Source: Corynebacterium urogenitale
Lineage (GTDB): Bacteria; Actinomycetota; Actinomycetes; Mycobacteriales; Mycobacteriaceae
Reading direction: 5' to 3'
Assembly: GCF_009026825.1 (NCBI RefSeq)
Contig: NZ_CP045032.1
Coordinates: 620,001 to 684,000, forward strand
DNA: 64,000 nt
A model generated the notes under the pieces. The model had not been told where the DNA came from. It did not search any database and saw only the letters and a program-made list of their open reading frames with translations. The first letter of the stretch is position 1. Each line of letters starts with the position of its first letter. Below, piece after piece: positions 1 through 8,201 of this stretch. A program made the translations under genes and the position numbers.

Positions 1-1
1 T

Positions 2-1234
2 GATGGCATCGTGATTACCCCGTCCCATAATCCGCCGCGTGATGGTGGTTTCAAGTACAACCCTCCGACTGGTGGCCCGGCCGACACGGACGCGACGAGC
101 TGGATCGCTGAGCGTGCGAATTCTTACCTGGACGCGGGTCTGCAGGGCGTGCACCGCACAACGTCCGTCGAGTCCAGCCCGAGCATCAAGAAGCACGACT
201 TCCTGGGCGCGTACGTGAATGCGCTGCCACAGGTGGTGAACCTGGACGCTATCCGAGAGGCAGGGGTGCGGATCGGTGCCGATCCGATGGGCGGCGCTTC
301 TGTCGACTACTGGGGGCGCATCGCAGAGGAGCACAACCTGGACCTCACGGTGGTCAATGACAAGGTTGATCCGGCGTTCGGCTTCATGACCTTAGATTCC
401 GATGGCAAGATCCGCATGGATTGCTCTTCGCCTTCCGCGATGGCGTCTCTCGTGTCGGCCGTGGCGGGCAAGGGCGCGGCGGCGTTTGATATCGCCACGG
501 GTAACGACGCCGATGCGGACCGCCACGGCATTGTCACCCCCGATGCTGGGCTGATGAATCCGAATCACTATCTGGCCGTGGCTATAGAGTATTTGTTCTC
601 CCATCGTGAGGGGTGGCCGGCGAAGGCCGCTGTGGGTAAGACCTTGGTTAGCTCCTCGATGATCGACCGCGTGGTCGAGGGGCTGGGTCGGGACCTCAAT
701 GAGGTGCCGGTGGGCTTTAAGTGGTTCGTGCCGGGCCTGGTAGATGGTTCCGTGGGCTTTGGTGGTGAGGAATCCGCGGGTGCATCCTTCCTGCGCATGG
801 ATGGTTCGGTGTGGTCCACGGACAAGGACGGCATCATCGCGGATCTGCTGGCGAGTGAGATTTTGGCGGTGACGGGGAAGACCCCGTCCCAGCGCTACGC
901 GGAGTTGGCTGAAAAGTATGGTGCGCCTGCGTATTCGCGCATCGATGCGCCCGCGAACCGCGAGCAGCGCGAAATTCTGAAGAAGCTCTCCCCATCTGAC
1001 GTGACCGCGGATACCTTGGCGGGTGGGCAGATCACCTCCATCCTCACGGAGGCTCCTGGTAATGGGGCTGCGATCGGTGGTTTGAAGGTGACGACGCAGG
1101 ACGCATGGTTTGCTGCGCGTCCGTCCGGTACCGAGGATAAGTACAAGATCTACGCGGAGTCCTTCAAGGGCGCGGAGCACGTGCAACAAGTGCTGGATGA
1201 GGCGCAGGTCGTCATCGACGGCGTGCTGGGTTAA
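2..1234 (+). CDS. pgm: Phosphoglucomutase (alpha-D-glucose-phosphate-specific), 5'-partial
   Basis: Interconverts glucose-1-phosphate and glucose-6-phosphate in the cytoplasm, feeding glycogen, trehalose and cell-wall sugar synthesis. The reading frame is open from base 2, so the GTG at position 11 lies inside the gene and the N-terminal quarter is outside the window. The visible 410 residues begin at the phosphoserine loop [11 protein letters not shown] (Ser at visible residue 8). They continue through the metal-binding loop NDADADRHG and the sugar-binding GEESAG, and end with the phosphate-binding [16 protein letters not shown]. All catalytic loops expected in this part are present. The family is about 550 residues, which fits the missing portion. 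A hairpin downstream probably ends transcription. The assignment is secure; only the start is unknown. Confidence 0.95.
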   Translation, partial: DGIVITPSHNPPRDGGFKYNPPTGGPADTDATSWIAERANSYLDAGLQGVHRTTSVESSPSIKKHDFLGAYVNALPQVVNLDAIREAGVRIGADPMGGASVDYWGRIAEEHNLDLTVVNDKVDPAFGFMTLDSDGKIRMDCSSPSAMASLVSAVAGKGAAAFDIATGNDADADRHGIVTPDAGLMNPNHYLAVAIEYLFSHREGWPAKAAVGKTLVSSSMIDRVVEGLGRDLNEVPVGFKWFVPGLVDGSVGFGGEESAGASFLRMDGSVWSTDKDGIIADLLASEILAVTGKTPSQRYAELAEKYGAPAYSRIDAPANREQREILKKLSPSDVTADTLAGGQITSILTEAPGNGAAIGGLKVTTQDAWFAARPSGTEDKYKIYAESFKGAEHVQQVLDEAQVVIDGVLG

Positions 1235-1249
1235 CGGGCGCGCGAGCTG

Positions 1250-1342
1250 CGCATAGCTTCGGGGTCGTGGGTGCAAGACGCGCATAGCCTCGGGCTGATG
1301 GGCGTGACCTGCGCATAGCTGCTGTGCGCGAGCTGTGAGCTG
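1250..1342. repeat. Imperfect tandem repeat, about 3 x 31 bp
   Basis: The sequence CGCATAGC recurs at 1250, 1281 and 1312 with exactly 31-bp spacing. The first two units match moderately beyond that core and the third is more degenerate. The repeat lies in the gap between pgm and the DsbA-like gene, and I see no open frame through it. It is one of several unrelated short tandem repeats between genes in this window. Confidence 0.6.
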
Positions 1343-1392
1343 AGGCTGATTGTTGCAAGTTTGCTGGCAATCTCAGCTTCAGCTCATTTTCA
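1337..1392 (+). terminator. Probable terminator of pgm
   Basis: An interrupted inverted repeat pairs GAGCTGAGGCTGATTG with CAATCTCAGCTTCAGCTC around a short loop, and a T-rich stretch (ATTTTCATT) follows. It lies 100 bp after the pgm stop and overlaps the last unit of the 31-bp repeat. Confidence 0.5.
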
Positions 1393-1491
1393 TTAGGGAG
1401 TTGTGGGGGCGAGTCGTTACTGTTGGGGTATTACCGACTGCGAGTGCAAAAGTCGGTTGAGCGAGAAAAATTTTTCGAAAGGAACTCCGAA

Positions 1492-2226
1492 GTGAGCCAG
1501 AAGATCAAGGCCCCGAACTCTCAGGGCGGCAGTGGCTTCGTGTGGACGATCGTCGCCATCGTGGCGATCGCCGCCGTGGCGATCGGCGCGTTTGTGTGGA
1601 ATAACTCCAGAAACAGTGACATCGCAGCTGAAATGCCACAGGAGTCCGTGGACTTTGCGGTGAGTGTCGATGACAATTCTGTGGTGCTGGCCTCCAAGAA
1701 CGTCAAGAAGGATGCCCCGGTTGTGGAGATTTTCGAGGACTTCTCCTGCCCGCACTGCTCTGACTTGGCGATTGCCGACCACGAGGATGTTCTCAAGGCG
1801 CTGAACGACGGTGAGCTGACCGTGAAGTACCGCTTCCTGAACTTCCTGGATAACGGTCAGGCCGGCTCTTCGACCCGCGGTGCTGCTGTGGGTCTCGCTG
1901 TGGCAGAGACCGGTGACGCTCAGGCTTTCTGGAACATGCACTCCTACATGATGAGTGAACAGCGCGAAGTTGCTCGCACCTGGGATTACTCCGAGCTTGG
2001 CGAGGCCGCTGGTGCCTACGGCCTGGATCAGTCCGTGATCGACTCGATCTCCAACGGTGAGGTTGAGCAGGCTGGCAAGGATCTGGCAAAGGCCAATGAG
2101 GACGAGCTAACCAAGCGCCTTGGCAAGGTTTCCTCCCCTGTGGTCTTCGCTGACGGCAAGGAAGTCGAAATCAAGGGCGGCCCTGACGGCAAGCCAGTGT
2201 CTTGGGTTCCGGACGTGGTGAAGTAG
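1492..2226 (+). CDS. Membrane-anchored DsbA-like thiol:disulfide oxidoreductase
   Basis: Predicted extracytoplasmic thiol oxidase of the thioredoxin_4/DsbA family. I chose the GTG at 1492 because GAAAGGAA lies about 8 bases upstream and the protein then has a short cytoplasmic N-terminus followed by one membrane segment (residues about 16-36). The thioredoxin domain follows with active site CPHC (Cys86, Cys89) inside EIFEDFSCPHCSD, and a cis-proline loop near SSPVVFADG. Length is 244 residues. The VKOR gene starts about 370 bp downstream, beyond a tRNA. In actinobacteria, VKOR proteins reoxidise DsbA-like enzymes, so these two are likely partners in disulfide formation in secreted proteins. 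Whether this is the MdbA orthologue cannot be settled from sequence alone. Confidence 0.85.
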   Translation: MSQKIKAPNSQGGSGFVWTIVAIVAIAAVAIGAFVWNNSRNSDIAAEMPQESVDFAVSVDDNSVVLASKNVKKDAPVVEIFEDFSCPHCSDLAIADHEDVLKALNDGELTVKYRFLNFLDNGQAGSSTRGAAVGLAVAETGDAQAFWNMHSYMMSEQREVARTWDYSELGEAAGAYGLDQSVIDSISNGEVEQAGKDLAKANEDELTKRLGKVSSPVVFADGKEVEIKGGPDGKPVSWVPDVVK

Positions 2227-2354
2227 TCATCGCCAGTAAATGGCCCGCTGAACTGCCGATTTGGTTGGCGGTTGGCGGGTCATGTACTTTTAGATTCGTT
2301 CACATCGCAAGAAAGTCGCGACAAGTTCGGCAATCTGGCGATACTTAGGAACAT

Positions 2355-2430
2355 GGGGCTATGGCGCAGCTGGTAGCGCACCACACTGGCAGTGTGGGGG
2401 TCACGGGTTCGAGTCCCGTTAGCTCCACCA
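2355..2430 (+). tRNA. tRNA-Ala (anticodon GGC), CCA encoded
   Basis: The acceptor stem pairs GGGGCTA with TAGCTCC. The D-arm is GCGCAGCTGGTAGCGC, the anticodon loop CTGGCAG gives GGC, and the T-arm GGGTTCGAGTCCC is intact. The 3' CCA is encoded. The 76-base gene sits between two genes for thiol oxidation. Confidence 0.95.
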
Positions 2431-2436
2431 CATTCA

Positions 2437-2470
2437 CCCGGTTCTCTTCGCAGAGGGCCGGGATTTTTCA
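2437..2470 (+). terminator. Terminator after tRNA-Ala
   Basis: CCCGG-TTCTCT pairs with AGAGGG-CCGGG around TCGC, followed directly by ATTTTTCATTT. The arrangement is a standard intrinsic terminator. Confidence 0.75.
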
Positions 2471-2598
2471 TTTCTCTCGCGAGCAGCCTGGGCCCTGGTC
2501 ATGTGCGTGACGGTCCTGCGGGAATGTACTCTAAAGCCAGCACGCCATGCGCCACTTTCGGCGCATGGGCAGGATCCCTGACAAGGAGCTCATTCCGC

Positions 2599-3303
2599 AT
2601 GACGGACGGTTCACATCATCACTCCGGCGCCCCGAAGACCGCCGATAATCTCACCGTTGCTGCGTCTTCCGCTTCAGTAAAGAACGACGCCACCAGCCCG
2701 CAGGCCACGGCACCCGGCAAGCGTTGGCCGGACGGTACCAACGGCTGGGGCGCGAGCGTGATCTTTGGCATTGCCCAGGCTCTTCTGGGAGCCATTGGCC
2801 TGTTCATGAGCTTCGTCATTACCGTAGAGAAGTTCCACCTAGCGACGGACCCGAACTTCGTGCCGTCCTGCACCATCGACAGCATCCTGCAGTGCACGTC
2901 GGTGATGGAATCGCCACAGGCGAGCGCATTCGGCTTCCCGAACCCGATCATCGGCCTCGTGGGCTTCCCCGTGGTCATTACTCTCGGCGTGCTGTTGGCT
3001 GCCGGTGTCCGTCTGCCGCGGTGGATCTGGTGGGGCCAGGCGATCGGCCTGCTCTTCGCGGTAGGGTTCGTCCACTGGCTGGCGTTCAACGCAATTTACG
3101 TCATCATCGCGCTGTGCCCTTACTGCATGGTGGTGTGGGCGGTGACCATGCCACTGTTCGTCATGACAATCGTTCACATGGTGCGAGACCGCGCTCGTGC
3201 GAAGGGGCAGTACTACGGCGGCAATCACTTCTTGCCGGTACTCGTGGTTCTGGCGTGGTACATCGCCGTTTTCCTGCTGATCTGGCTGCAGTTCTACGCC
3301 TAG
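2599..3303 (+). CDS. Vitamin K epoxide reductase (VKOR) family protein
   Basis: Integral membrane enzyme that transfers electrons from DsbA-type proteins to the quinone pool. I chose the ATG at 2599 because AAGGAG lies upstream at the right distance and the earlier in-frame part runs through the tRNA. The 234-residue product has a hydrophilic N-terminus of about 45 residues and then several membrane segments. The outer-loop cysteine pair is Cys91 and Cys99 (PSCTIDSILQCTS), and the quinone-site pair is CPYC (Cys173, Cys176). The N-terminal extension includes NDATSPQ, encoded by a 17-bp sequence shared with two other frames in this window. It should act with the DsbA-like protein at 1492. Confidence 0.9.
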   Translation: MTDGSHHHSGAPKTADNLTVAASSASVKNDATSPQATAPGKRWPDGTNGWGASVIFGIAQALLGAIGLFMSFVITVEKFHLATDPNFVPSCTIDSILQCTSVMESPQASAFGFPNPIIGLVGFPVVITLGVLLAAGVRLPRWIWWGQAIGLLFAVGFVHWLAFNAIYVIIALCPYCMVVWAVTMPLFVMTIVHMVRDRARAKGQYYGGNHFLPVLVVLAWYIAVFLLIWLQFYA

Positions 3304-3304
3304 T

Positions 3305-3341
3305 CCCGCCACCATCGAGTGCTGATTCGTGGTGGGTGTTT
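3305..3341. terminator. Probable terminator between VKOR gene and nadE
   Basis: CCCGCCAC pairs (with one G-T) with GTGGTGGG, followed by TGTTTG. It lies between two convergent genes. The sequence CTAGTCCCGCCACCA occurs here and again over the nadE stop codon at about 3360, a short direct duplication. Confidence 0.5.
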
Positions 3342-3359
3342 GCTTCGGTCGCGTGGCTG

Positions 3360-4223
3360 CTAGTCCCGCCACCACTGGTCGCGGGGATCCACTGGCAGAG
3401 CTCGCTTGTGTCGGCTGATACGCCACAAGTGCTCGATCCGTTCCGCATCCTCTACGGGCACTTCCTGTCCCTCTAGGTAGGCGTTGATGGAAGAGTAGGT
3501 GACCCCCAGTGCTTCCTCGTCTGGGAGAGCCGGCCTGTCATCCTCAAGGTCAGCGGTGGGAACCTTCTTCCACGTCGACTCAGGCGCGCCAAGGTATTCC
3601 AATAGCGCAGCCCCTTGGGCCTTGTTAAGTCCTGCCAGCGGCAAAATGTCCGCAGCTCCATCGCCGAACTTCGTGTAAAAACCTGTGACCGCTTCCGCTG
3701 CATGATCAGTGCCCACTACTAGTCCGCCGATATCGCCAGCGATAGCGAACTGGGCAATCATGCGCTGCCGGGCCTTGATGTTGCCCCTATTGAAGTCCGT
3801 GAGCTCGCGTCCCAATGCCTGTTCGACGGCACCGCTGGATGCATCAGTAGCATCCTTGATGTTCACGGTGACGGACTTGTCAGGCTGGATAAAAGTCAGT
3901 GCCCTTTGAGCATCATCTTCATCGGCTTGAACACCATAGGGGAGGCGGATTGCAATGAACTGGGCATCACTGGGGGCGCTGCCCTCTTGGCGTCGTTTCT
4001 CAACAGCTAATTGGCAGAGACGGCCAGCGAGGGTGGAATCCTGGCCACCCGAGATGCCGAGCACCAACCCCTTAGTACCGGTCGCTGTTAAGTAATCCGC
4101 GAGGAATTGGACTCGGCGCTCCACTTCAGCGGCGGGGTCGATGGAAGGCTTGGTGCCCAGTTCTTCGATGATCTGCTGTTGAAGTGGGGAAGGGATGAAG
4201 GTGTCTGCGGTCTTGCTGCTCAT
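3360..4223 (-). CDS. nadE: Ammonia-dependent NAD+ synthetase
   Basis: Catalyses the last step of NAD synthesis: deamido-NAD, ATP and ammonia give NAD. The 287-residue protein is a single synthetase domain without the glutaminase domain of the glutamine-dependent form. The ATP-binding P-loop SGGQDST is at residues 58-64. Family motifs [24 protein letters not shown] and [17 protein letters not shown] follow in order. The ATG at 4223 gives the usual family N-terminus. pncB (22 kb), which supplies the nicotinate-salvage route to the same pathway, lies in the same window but not in an operon with it. Confidence 0.95.
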   Translation of the reverse strand: MSSKTADTFIPSPLQQQIIEELGTKPSIDPAAEVERRVQFLADYLTATGTKGLVLGISGGQDSTLAGRLCQLAVEKRRQEGSAPSDAQFIAIRLPYGVQADEDDAQRALTFIQPDKSVTVNIKDATDASSGAVEQALGRELTDFNRGNIKARQRMIAQFAIAGDIGGLVVGTDHAAEAVTGFYTKFGDGAADILPLAGLNKAQGAALLEYLGAPESTWKKVPTADLEDDRPALPDEEALGVTYSSINAYLEGQEVPVEDAERIEHLWRISRHKRALPVDPRDQWWRD

Positions 4224-4365
4224 GTCGACGATGTTAGTGGGCTGCGGGACAGCGGCGCCGGGGAACGTTGTTAAGGAACGATGAACTTTGGTTGGGAATG
4301 GGATTTACTTGGTGATAGGGGAGGCACGGCGCGCACGATGGGGTCCTTCGTGGCGATTCCGTAGT

Positions 4366-4445
4366 GAATGAGTGGTGGTGATGCGGAGATGAATGAGTGG
4401 TGGTGATGCGGAGATGAATGAGTGGTGGTGATGCGGAGATGAATG
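4366..4445. repeat. Perfect tandem repeat, 3 x 25 bp plus 5 bp
   Basis: Three identical 25-bp units (4366-4390, 4391-4415, 4416-4440), each starting GAATGAGTGGTGGTG, are followed by GAATG. They lie in the 436-bp gap between nadE and rpmJ. The repeat is open in two minus-strand frames, giving His-rich peptides, but no ribosome site or homology supports coding. Perfect identity suggests recent expansion by slippage. Confidence 0.9.
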
Positions 4446-4519
4446 GGCGGGGAAACGGCCCAGGATTTGGCGGCGAACTGGCGGTGAGAGTGGCCCAAGT
4501 GGGAGGGAGGTGGAGCTAT

Positions 4520-4549
4520 TTGTTTTTTGAGCTGGACGTTCGGTAGACT
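4520..4549 (+). promoter_or_regulatory. Candidate promoter of rpmJ
   Basis: TTGTTT (4520-4525) and TAGACT (4544-4549) are separated by 18 bp, about 110 bp upstream of the rpmJ start. I could not find a clear palindromic Zur operator next to it, although zinc control would be expected for a cysteine-free L36. Confidence 0.4.
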
Positions 4550-4659
4550 CTTCCCTTGTGTTTGCGCTCGGCGTGTGGCAGGTACCGCCGAGCTGCTGGT
4601 TCACCGTGGCGCAAGGTGTCACCGACCAGCATTACCGCCGATGAAGAAAGGAGCGCCCG

Positions 4660-4782
4660 ATGAAGGTCCGTAAGTCCCTTCGGTCGCTGAAGAACAAGCC
4701 GGGCGCCCAGGTTGTGCGTCGTCGTGGCAAGGTCTACGTGATCAACAAGAAGGATCCACGCTTCAAGGCTCGCCAGGGCTAA
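4660..4782 (+). CDS. rpmJ: 50S ribosomal protein L36, cysteine-free (zinc-independent) form
   Basis: A 40-residue basic protein of the large ribosomal subunit, beginning [11 protein letters not shown] and ending [17 protein letters not shown] precedes the ATG. Ordinary L36 carries a zinc ribbon of three cysteines and one histidine. This copy has no cysteine, so it is the 'C-minus' paralogue that replaces the zinc form when zinc is scarce. Such copies are often repressed by Zur in other bacteria. The gene stands alone, with repeats on both sides and a strong hairpin after it. The zinc-binding copy would normally lie in the spc/alpha ribosomal operon, which is not in this window. Confidence 0.9.
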   Translation: MKVRKSLRSLKNKPGAQVVRRRGKVYVINKKDPRFKARQG

Positions 4783-4810
4783 TTACCTGAGCAGCTTGCC
4801 GAGAGCTTTC

Positions 4811-4857
4811 AGCCCACCCGTCCCGCCAACATTGGTGGGCGCGGGAGGGCTTTCTTG
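4811..4857 (+). terminator. Terminator of rpmJ
   Basis: A long imperfect GC-rich stem (AGCCC-CCCG-CCC with GGG-CGGG-GGGCT) around AACATT ends in TTTCTTGT, 28 bp after the rpmJ stop. Confidence 0.75.
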
Positions 4858-5029
4858 TGTAGGTGGGGTGGTTGTTGGGGTCTGTGCTCTGAAGTGGTGG
4901 GGCTGCCGCGGATGGCGTAATGGCATTTCCTCACGTGGTGTCAGAAAATGCCTTGGATTTTCGACTAACTGGTCGCAAATCGGTGGCATTTTCTTCACAG
5001 GCGTTAGCTTCTGCCATTTTCTCGCCGAG

Positions 5030-5113
5030 CCGAGCGGCCGTCGGGAGGAGCCGAGCGGCCGTCGGGAGGAGCCGAGCGGCCGCCGGGAGGTGGCGAGCGG
5101 TCGCCGGGAGGTG
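5030..5113. repeat. Tandem repeat, 4 x 21 bp
   Basis: Units start at 5030, 5051, 5072 and 5093 on the pattern CCGAGCGGCCGTCGGGAGGAG. The first two are identical and the last two diverge slightly. Because the unit is seven codons long, frames stay open through it, but nothing else supports a gene. It lies in a 945-bp non-coding gap between rpmJ and nrdH. Confidence 0.85.
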
Positions 5114-5176
5114 GAGAGAGGTTGGCCGGGGAGTGGACTGACAGTAGGCGCCCGAGGAGGGTCTTCGGCAGCTGCG

Positions 5177-5254
5177 CGCTAGGCGTGGGGAAGTACGCTA
5201 GGCGTGGGCAACTACGCTAGGCGTGGGCAACTACGCGCTAGGTGTGGTGAAGTA
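5177..5254. repeat. Tandem repeat, 4 x about 19 bp
   Basis: CGCTAGGCGTGGGCAACTA and close variants repeat at 5177, 5196, 5215 and 5234 (the last unit is 21 bp). This second, unrelated tandem array lies in the same rpmJ-nrdH gap. The remainder of the gap (5255-5460) shows nothing I can identify. Confidence 0.8.
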
Positions 5255-5463
5255 GAGGGTGTGCACGGAAGGTGGAAAGTTGCACGGGGGAATCAGGGTG
5301 GGGTGATGCGAAGTTGCGTGCAGCACAAGCGCTTCCGGGAAAGCACAGGTCGGCGGCTTGGCTAACGTCCACTGAACATCCATCGTGAAATTACAAGAAT
5401 GTTTTTCCGGCTCCCAAGATCTAGTGGCGGAGAGTTTCACCACCTGCGAATACGCACAATGTA

Positions 5464-5479
5464 ACTACTATATGTAGTG
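5464..5479. promoter_or_regulatory. Probable NrdR box upstream of nrdH
   Basis: ACTACTATATGTAGTG is a near-perfect palindrome matching the NrdR-box pattern acaCwAtATaTwGtgt. NrdR is the dATP/ATP-sensing repressor of ribonucleotide reductase genes. The box is about 250 bp upstream of nrdH. NrdR boxes usually occur in pairs, but I found no convincing second copy one to three helical turns away. Confidence 0.6.
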
Positions 5480-5727
5480 TTTACATTCTTGTAACTCCCC
5501 AAAATGTTGTGTTTTTTGTGTTGTCTCACAACCGTGTGATGTGTAATCTCAAACAGGTCAGTCGCTGACAACCCGGGGAAACTCCCAACGGAAATCCCAA
5601 GAAGCTCCCGACGGGAACCCCGAGGAAGTCGGCGATCATTGCACCTCTAAGGACATGTAATCCCCGGAGGGGCAACCCGATAAAAGTCACCACAGCGATA
5701 CCCGTGCCGCGAAGGAGAAACGCCATC

Positions 5728-5958
5728 ATGATCACCCTCTACACCAAGCCAGCTTGCGTTCAGTGCACCGCTACCAAGCGTGCCCTTGACAAGGCCGGTC
5801 TGGAGTACACCATGGTGGACATTTCCCTCGATGACGAAGCTCGCGACTACGTGATGGCAATGGGTCACCTGCAGGCTCCCGTTGTGATCGCTGGTGAGGA
5901 GAACTGGTCCGGCTTCCGCCCAGACCGCATCCGTGCTCTGGCAGCTGCTGCGGCCTAA
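5728..5958 (+). CDS. nrdH: Glutaredoxin-like protein NrdH
   Basis: A 76-residue cytoplasmic redoxin that delivers electrons to the class Ib ribonucleotide reductase NrdEF. The ATG at 5728 follows GAAGGAG by 10 bases. The active site is CVQC (Cys10, Cys13), and the C-terminal NrdH signature WSGFRPDRI, which shapes the thioredoxin-reductase interaction, is present. A probable NrdR box and a leader of about 200 bases precede it. In most corynebacteria nrdI and nrdE follow at once. Here a 240-bp repeat region and an exporter gene intervene. Confidence 0.95.
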   Translation: MITLYTKPACVQCTATKRALDKAGLEYTMVDISLDDEARDYVMAMGHLQAPVVIAGEENWSGFRPDRIRALAAAAA

Positions 5959-6000
5959 GTAATTGGTCTAAGCGGCCACCAGCCTAAATGGCCACTGCTT

Positions 6001-6084
6001 TAACCACGGGCCCAAGCACTCACAGACCTAACCACGGGCCCAAGCAATCACAGGCCTAACCACCGGCCGAAGTAACAACAGGCC
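6001..6084. repeat. Tandem repeat, 3 x 28 bp, followed by a UUCG hairpin
   Basis: Units at 6001, 6029 and 6057 follow the pattern TAACCACGGGCCCAAGCA with a variable end. At 6093-6110, GCTCCGC pairs with GTGGAGC around a TTCG loop without a T-run. These occupy the 240-bp gap between nrdH and the exporter gene, so any nrdH-to-nrdI transcript would carry them. Confidence 0.8.
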
Positions 6085-6199
6085 TAACCATCGCTCCGCT
6101 TCGGTGGAGCACCACGGGACCAACCGCCAGCCCTATCCACCCAATTCCCTAGCGATATGGCTGGCATTTTTCATGCGCGATGCGCGCTGAGGACGAACC

Positions 6200-7621
6200 A
6201 TGGCTTTGCGTAACCTCTTCGCGGATACAACCCCGCTGAAGTTTGTCGATTACCGCCGCCTCTGGACGGCGAACATCGTCACGGTCATTGGTGCCCAGCT
6301 GAACATCCTCGCCGTTCCCGCACAGATTTACGCCATCACGGGCAGCTCTTCTTACGTGGGTCTCTCCGGCCTTTTCGGCCTCATCCCGCTGATCGTTTTC
6401 GGTTTGTATGGCGGTTCCCTCGCGGATGTCATGAACCGCCGCACGCTGTTGCATATCACGACGACGGGCATGATCGTCACGGCTGCGGGCTTTTGGCTGC
6501 AGGCGGCCCTCGGCGTGGACAATGTCTGGCTGATTCTTTCCCTTTTTGCTGTTCAGCAGGCTTTCTTCGCGGTGAATCAGCCGACTCGCACGGCGATCAT
6601 TCCTAAGCTCGTCGGTCGTGAGAACATCGCCGCTGCCACCAGCTTGAACATGACGGTGATGCAGACTGGTGCGATTGTTGGCCCTTTGGTTGGCGGCGCC
6701 CTCATCCCGGTCCTCGGCTTTTCGTGGTTGTACTTCCTGGATTTCCTCGCTTTGTTCGCCACGCTCTGGGCGGTGCACCGGCTCCCTTCATTACCTCCCG
6801 AGCGTTCCTCTTCGTCCGACGACGCCACCAGCCCGCAAAAACCCGGTTTTCGCTCCGTGTTGGAGGGGTTTGCGTTCCTCATGACGCAACCCATCATCCT
6901 GATGACGTTCGTGGTGGACCTCGTGGCCATGACTTTCGGTTCCCCGCGTGCACTGATCCCGCAGATCTCGCATGTGGATTTCGGCGAGTCCACTGAGGGC
7001 GGGATGATGTATGCGCTGCTGTTCGCGGCTTTGCCAGTGGGTGCCGTGTTGGGTGGCGTGTTCAGTGGCATGGTCACCTCGATCATGCGCCGTGGGCTTG
7101 GGGTGACTGTCTCGGTTCTCGTCTGGGGAGCGTCCATTGTCGTCATGGGCTTGGCAATCACGTGGTCTGATGGCGCGGTGGGTATTTGGGCGTGGGTGGC
7201 GCTTTTTGCTTTCGCTGCTGGTGGTGCCGCGGATATGTTCTCGGCTGTCCTGCGATCCACGATGCTGCAGGAGGCGGCGGACGATAACCTGCGTGGCCGA
7301 CTGCAGGGAGTGTTCATCGTCGTGGTCGTGGGTGGGCCACGGCTGGCGGATATTCTCCACGGCTGGGGTGGTCAGCATTTCGGGGCTGGCCCCACCACGG
7401 CTGTTGGTGGCGTCTTGGTCATCATCGGCACACTCATCGCGGTAGCGCTCGTGCCACGCTTCCTCACTTGGACGCCACAGGATGGGCAGCGACCCGCTCA
7501 CCGGGCGCGGACGGAGGATGGGTGCGAACAACCTCCGGTGCCTTCGCATGCGGCGGAAAATCATGCAGCGGGAAGTAACAGAAATCAACGACAAGCACCT
7601 CCGACTCGGGGAGGGGAGTAG
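6200..7621 (+). CDS. Major facilitator superfamily transporter (MFS_3, EntS-like), inside the nrd operon
   Basis: A 473-residue membrane transporter with about 12 segments, resembling the EntS/MFS_3 group of proton-driven exporters. The ATG at 6200 follows GAGGAC. Typical features are the loop [11 protein letters not shown] between segments 2 and 3 and the motif [13 protein letters not shown]. The central cytoplasmic loop contains DDATSPQ, encoded by a 17-bp sequence shared with two other frames here. The last 40 residues are hydrophilic. The stop codon lies 4 bases before the nrdI start, so translation is probably coupled to nrdI. The substrate cannot be told from sequence. EntS-like proteins export siderophores in other bacteria, but this one could equally export drugs or other small molecules. 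Confidence 0.85.
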   Translation: MALRNLFADTTPLKFVDYRRLWTANIVTVIGAQLNILAVPAQIYAITGSSSYVGLSGLFGLIPLIVFGLYGGSLADVMNRRTLLHITTTGMIVTAAGFWLQAALGVDNVWLILSLFAVQQAFFAVNQPTRTAIIPKLVGRENIAAATSLNMTVMQTGAIVGPLVGGALIPVLGFSWLYFLDFLALFATLWAVHRLPSLPPERSSSSDDATSPQKPGFRSVLEGFAFLMTQPIILMTFVVDLVAMTFGSPRALIPQISHVDFGESTEGGMMYALLFAALPVGAVLGGVFSGMVTSIMRRGLGVTVSVLVWGASIVVMGLAITWSDGAVGIWAWVALFAFAAGGAADMFSAVLRSTMLQEAADDNLRGRLQGVFIVVVVGGPRLADILHGWGGQHFGAGPTTAVGGVLVIIGTLIAVALVPRFLTWTPQDGQRPAHRARTEDGCEQPPVPSHAAENHAAGSNRNQRQAPPTRGGE

Positions 7622-7625
7622 CACC

Positions 7626-8069
7626 ATGCTCATTACGTACTTTTCATCCACCTCTGAAAACACGCACCGCTTCGTGAAGAAGCTAGAACTACCGGCTGCG
7701 CGCATTCCTTTGCGTCGTTCGGAAGAGGAGTTGGTCGTGACGGAGCCGCACGTGCTCATCGTCCCTACCTACGGCGGCGGGGCGGGGATGACCGGTGATT
7801 TCAGCCGGCCTGTTCCCAAGCAGGTCATCCGCTTCCTCAATAACGAGCAGAATCGCGGGCTGTTGCGGGGAGTGATCGCCTCCGGAAACTTGAACTTTGG
7901 CAATGACTTCTGCAAGGCAGGGGACATCATTGCCACCAAGTGCAAGGTGCCCTATCTCTACCGCTTTGAGCTGATGGGTACTGACCATGACGTTCGGCGG
8001 GTGAAGGAGGGGTTAGCCGACTTTGAAAGGGAGTTAAGGAACATGGGACGATGGGAAGCCGTAGCATGA
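7626..8069 (+). CDS. nrdI: Flavodoxin-like protein NrdI
   Basis: FMN protein that supplies the oxidant for building the dimanganese-tyrosyl radical cofactor in NrdF. The ATG at 7626 follows GAGGGGAG and lies 4 bases after the exporter stop. The 147-residue product shows the FMN phosphate loop [11 protein letters not shown] near the N-terminus, [13 protein letters not shown] in the middle and the [11 protein letters not shown] segment. The length is typical. nrdE follows after 132 bases, which contain a short direct repeat. Confidence 0.95.
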   Translation: MLITYFSSTSENTHRFVKKLELPAARIPLRRSEEELVVTEPHVLIVPTYGGGAGMTGDFSRPVPKQVIRFLNNEQNRGLLRGVIASGNLNFGNDFCKAGDIIATKCKVPYLYRFELMGTDHDVRRVKEGLADFERELRNMGRWEAVA

Positions 8070-8094
8070 GAGACAAGTTCCGCTCGCTTCCGCA

Positions 8095-8129
8095 GAACCG
8101 ATAGCATCGACGGAACCGATAGCATCGAC
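8095..8129. repeat. Short direct repeat, 2 x 17 bp
   Basis: GAACCGATAGCATCGAC occurs at 8095 and again at 8113, separated by one base, in the nrdI-nrdE gap. Confidence 0.8.
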
Positions 8130-8201
8130 GCTTTATAGATTCACAAAAAAACACCAAGCACTAAATACCGAGCACAATTCACAGCAGGAGACTGAAGAGA
8201 C

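Noticed and set aside
392..1285. Long minus-strand frame over pgm
   Set aside because: It is antisense to a clear phosphoglucomutase frame, has no recognisable domain and is a by-product of GC-rich codon use.
4305..4622. Minus-strand frames with His/Ser-rich repeats
   Set aside because: They are created by the 25-bp tandem repeat staying open in several frames. No ribosome site, no homology, and they overlap the rpmJ promoter region.
4796..5182. Plus-strand frame with repeated EPSGRRE
   Set aside because: The 21-bp unit is a multiple of three and so reads through. The frame begins in the rpmJ terminator and has no ribosome site.
5550..5727. Possible cobalamin or other riboswitch in the nrdH leader
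   Set aside because: The leader is long and GC-rich, but I found no B12-box or other aptamer core. Class Ib enzymes are not cobalamin-dependent.
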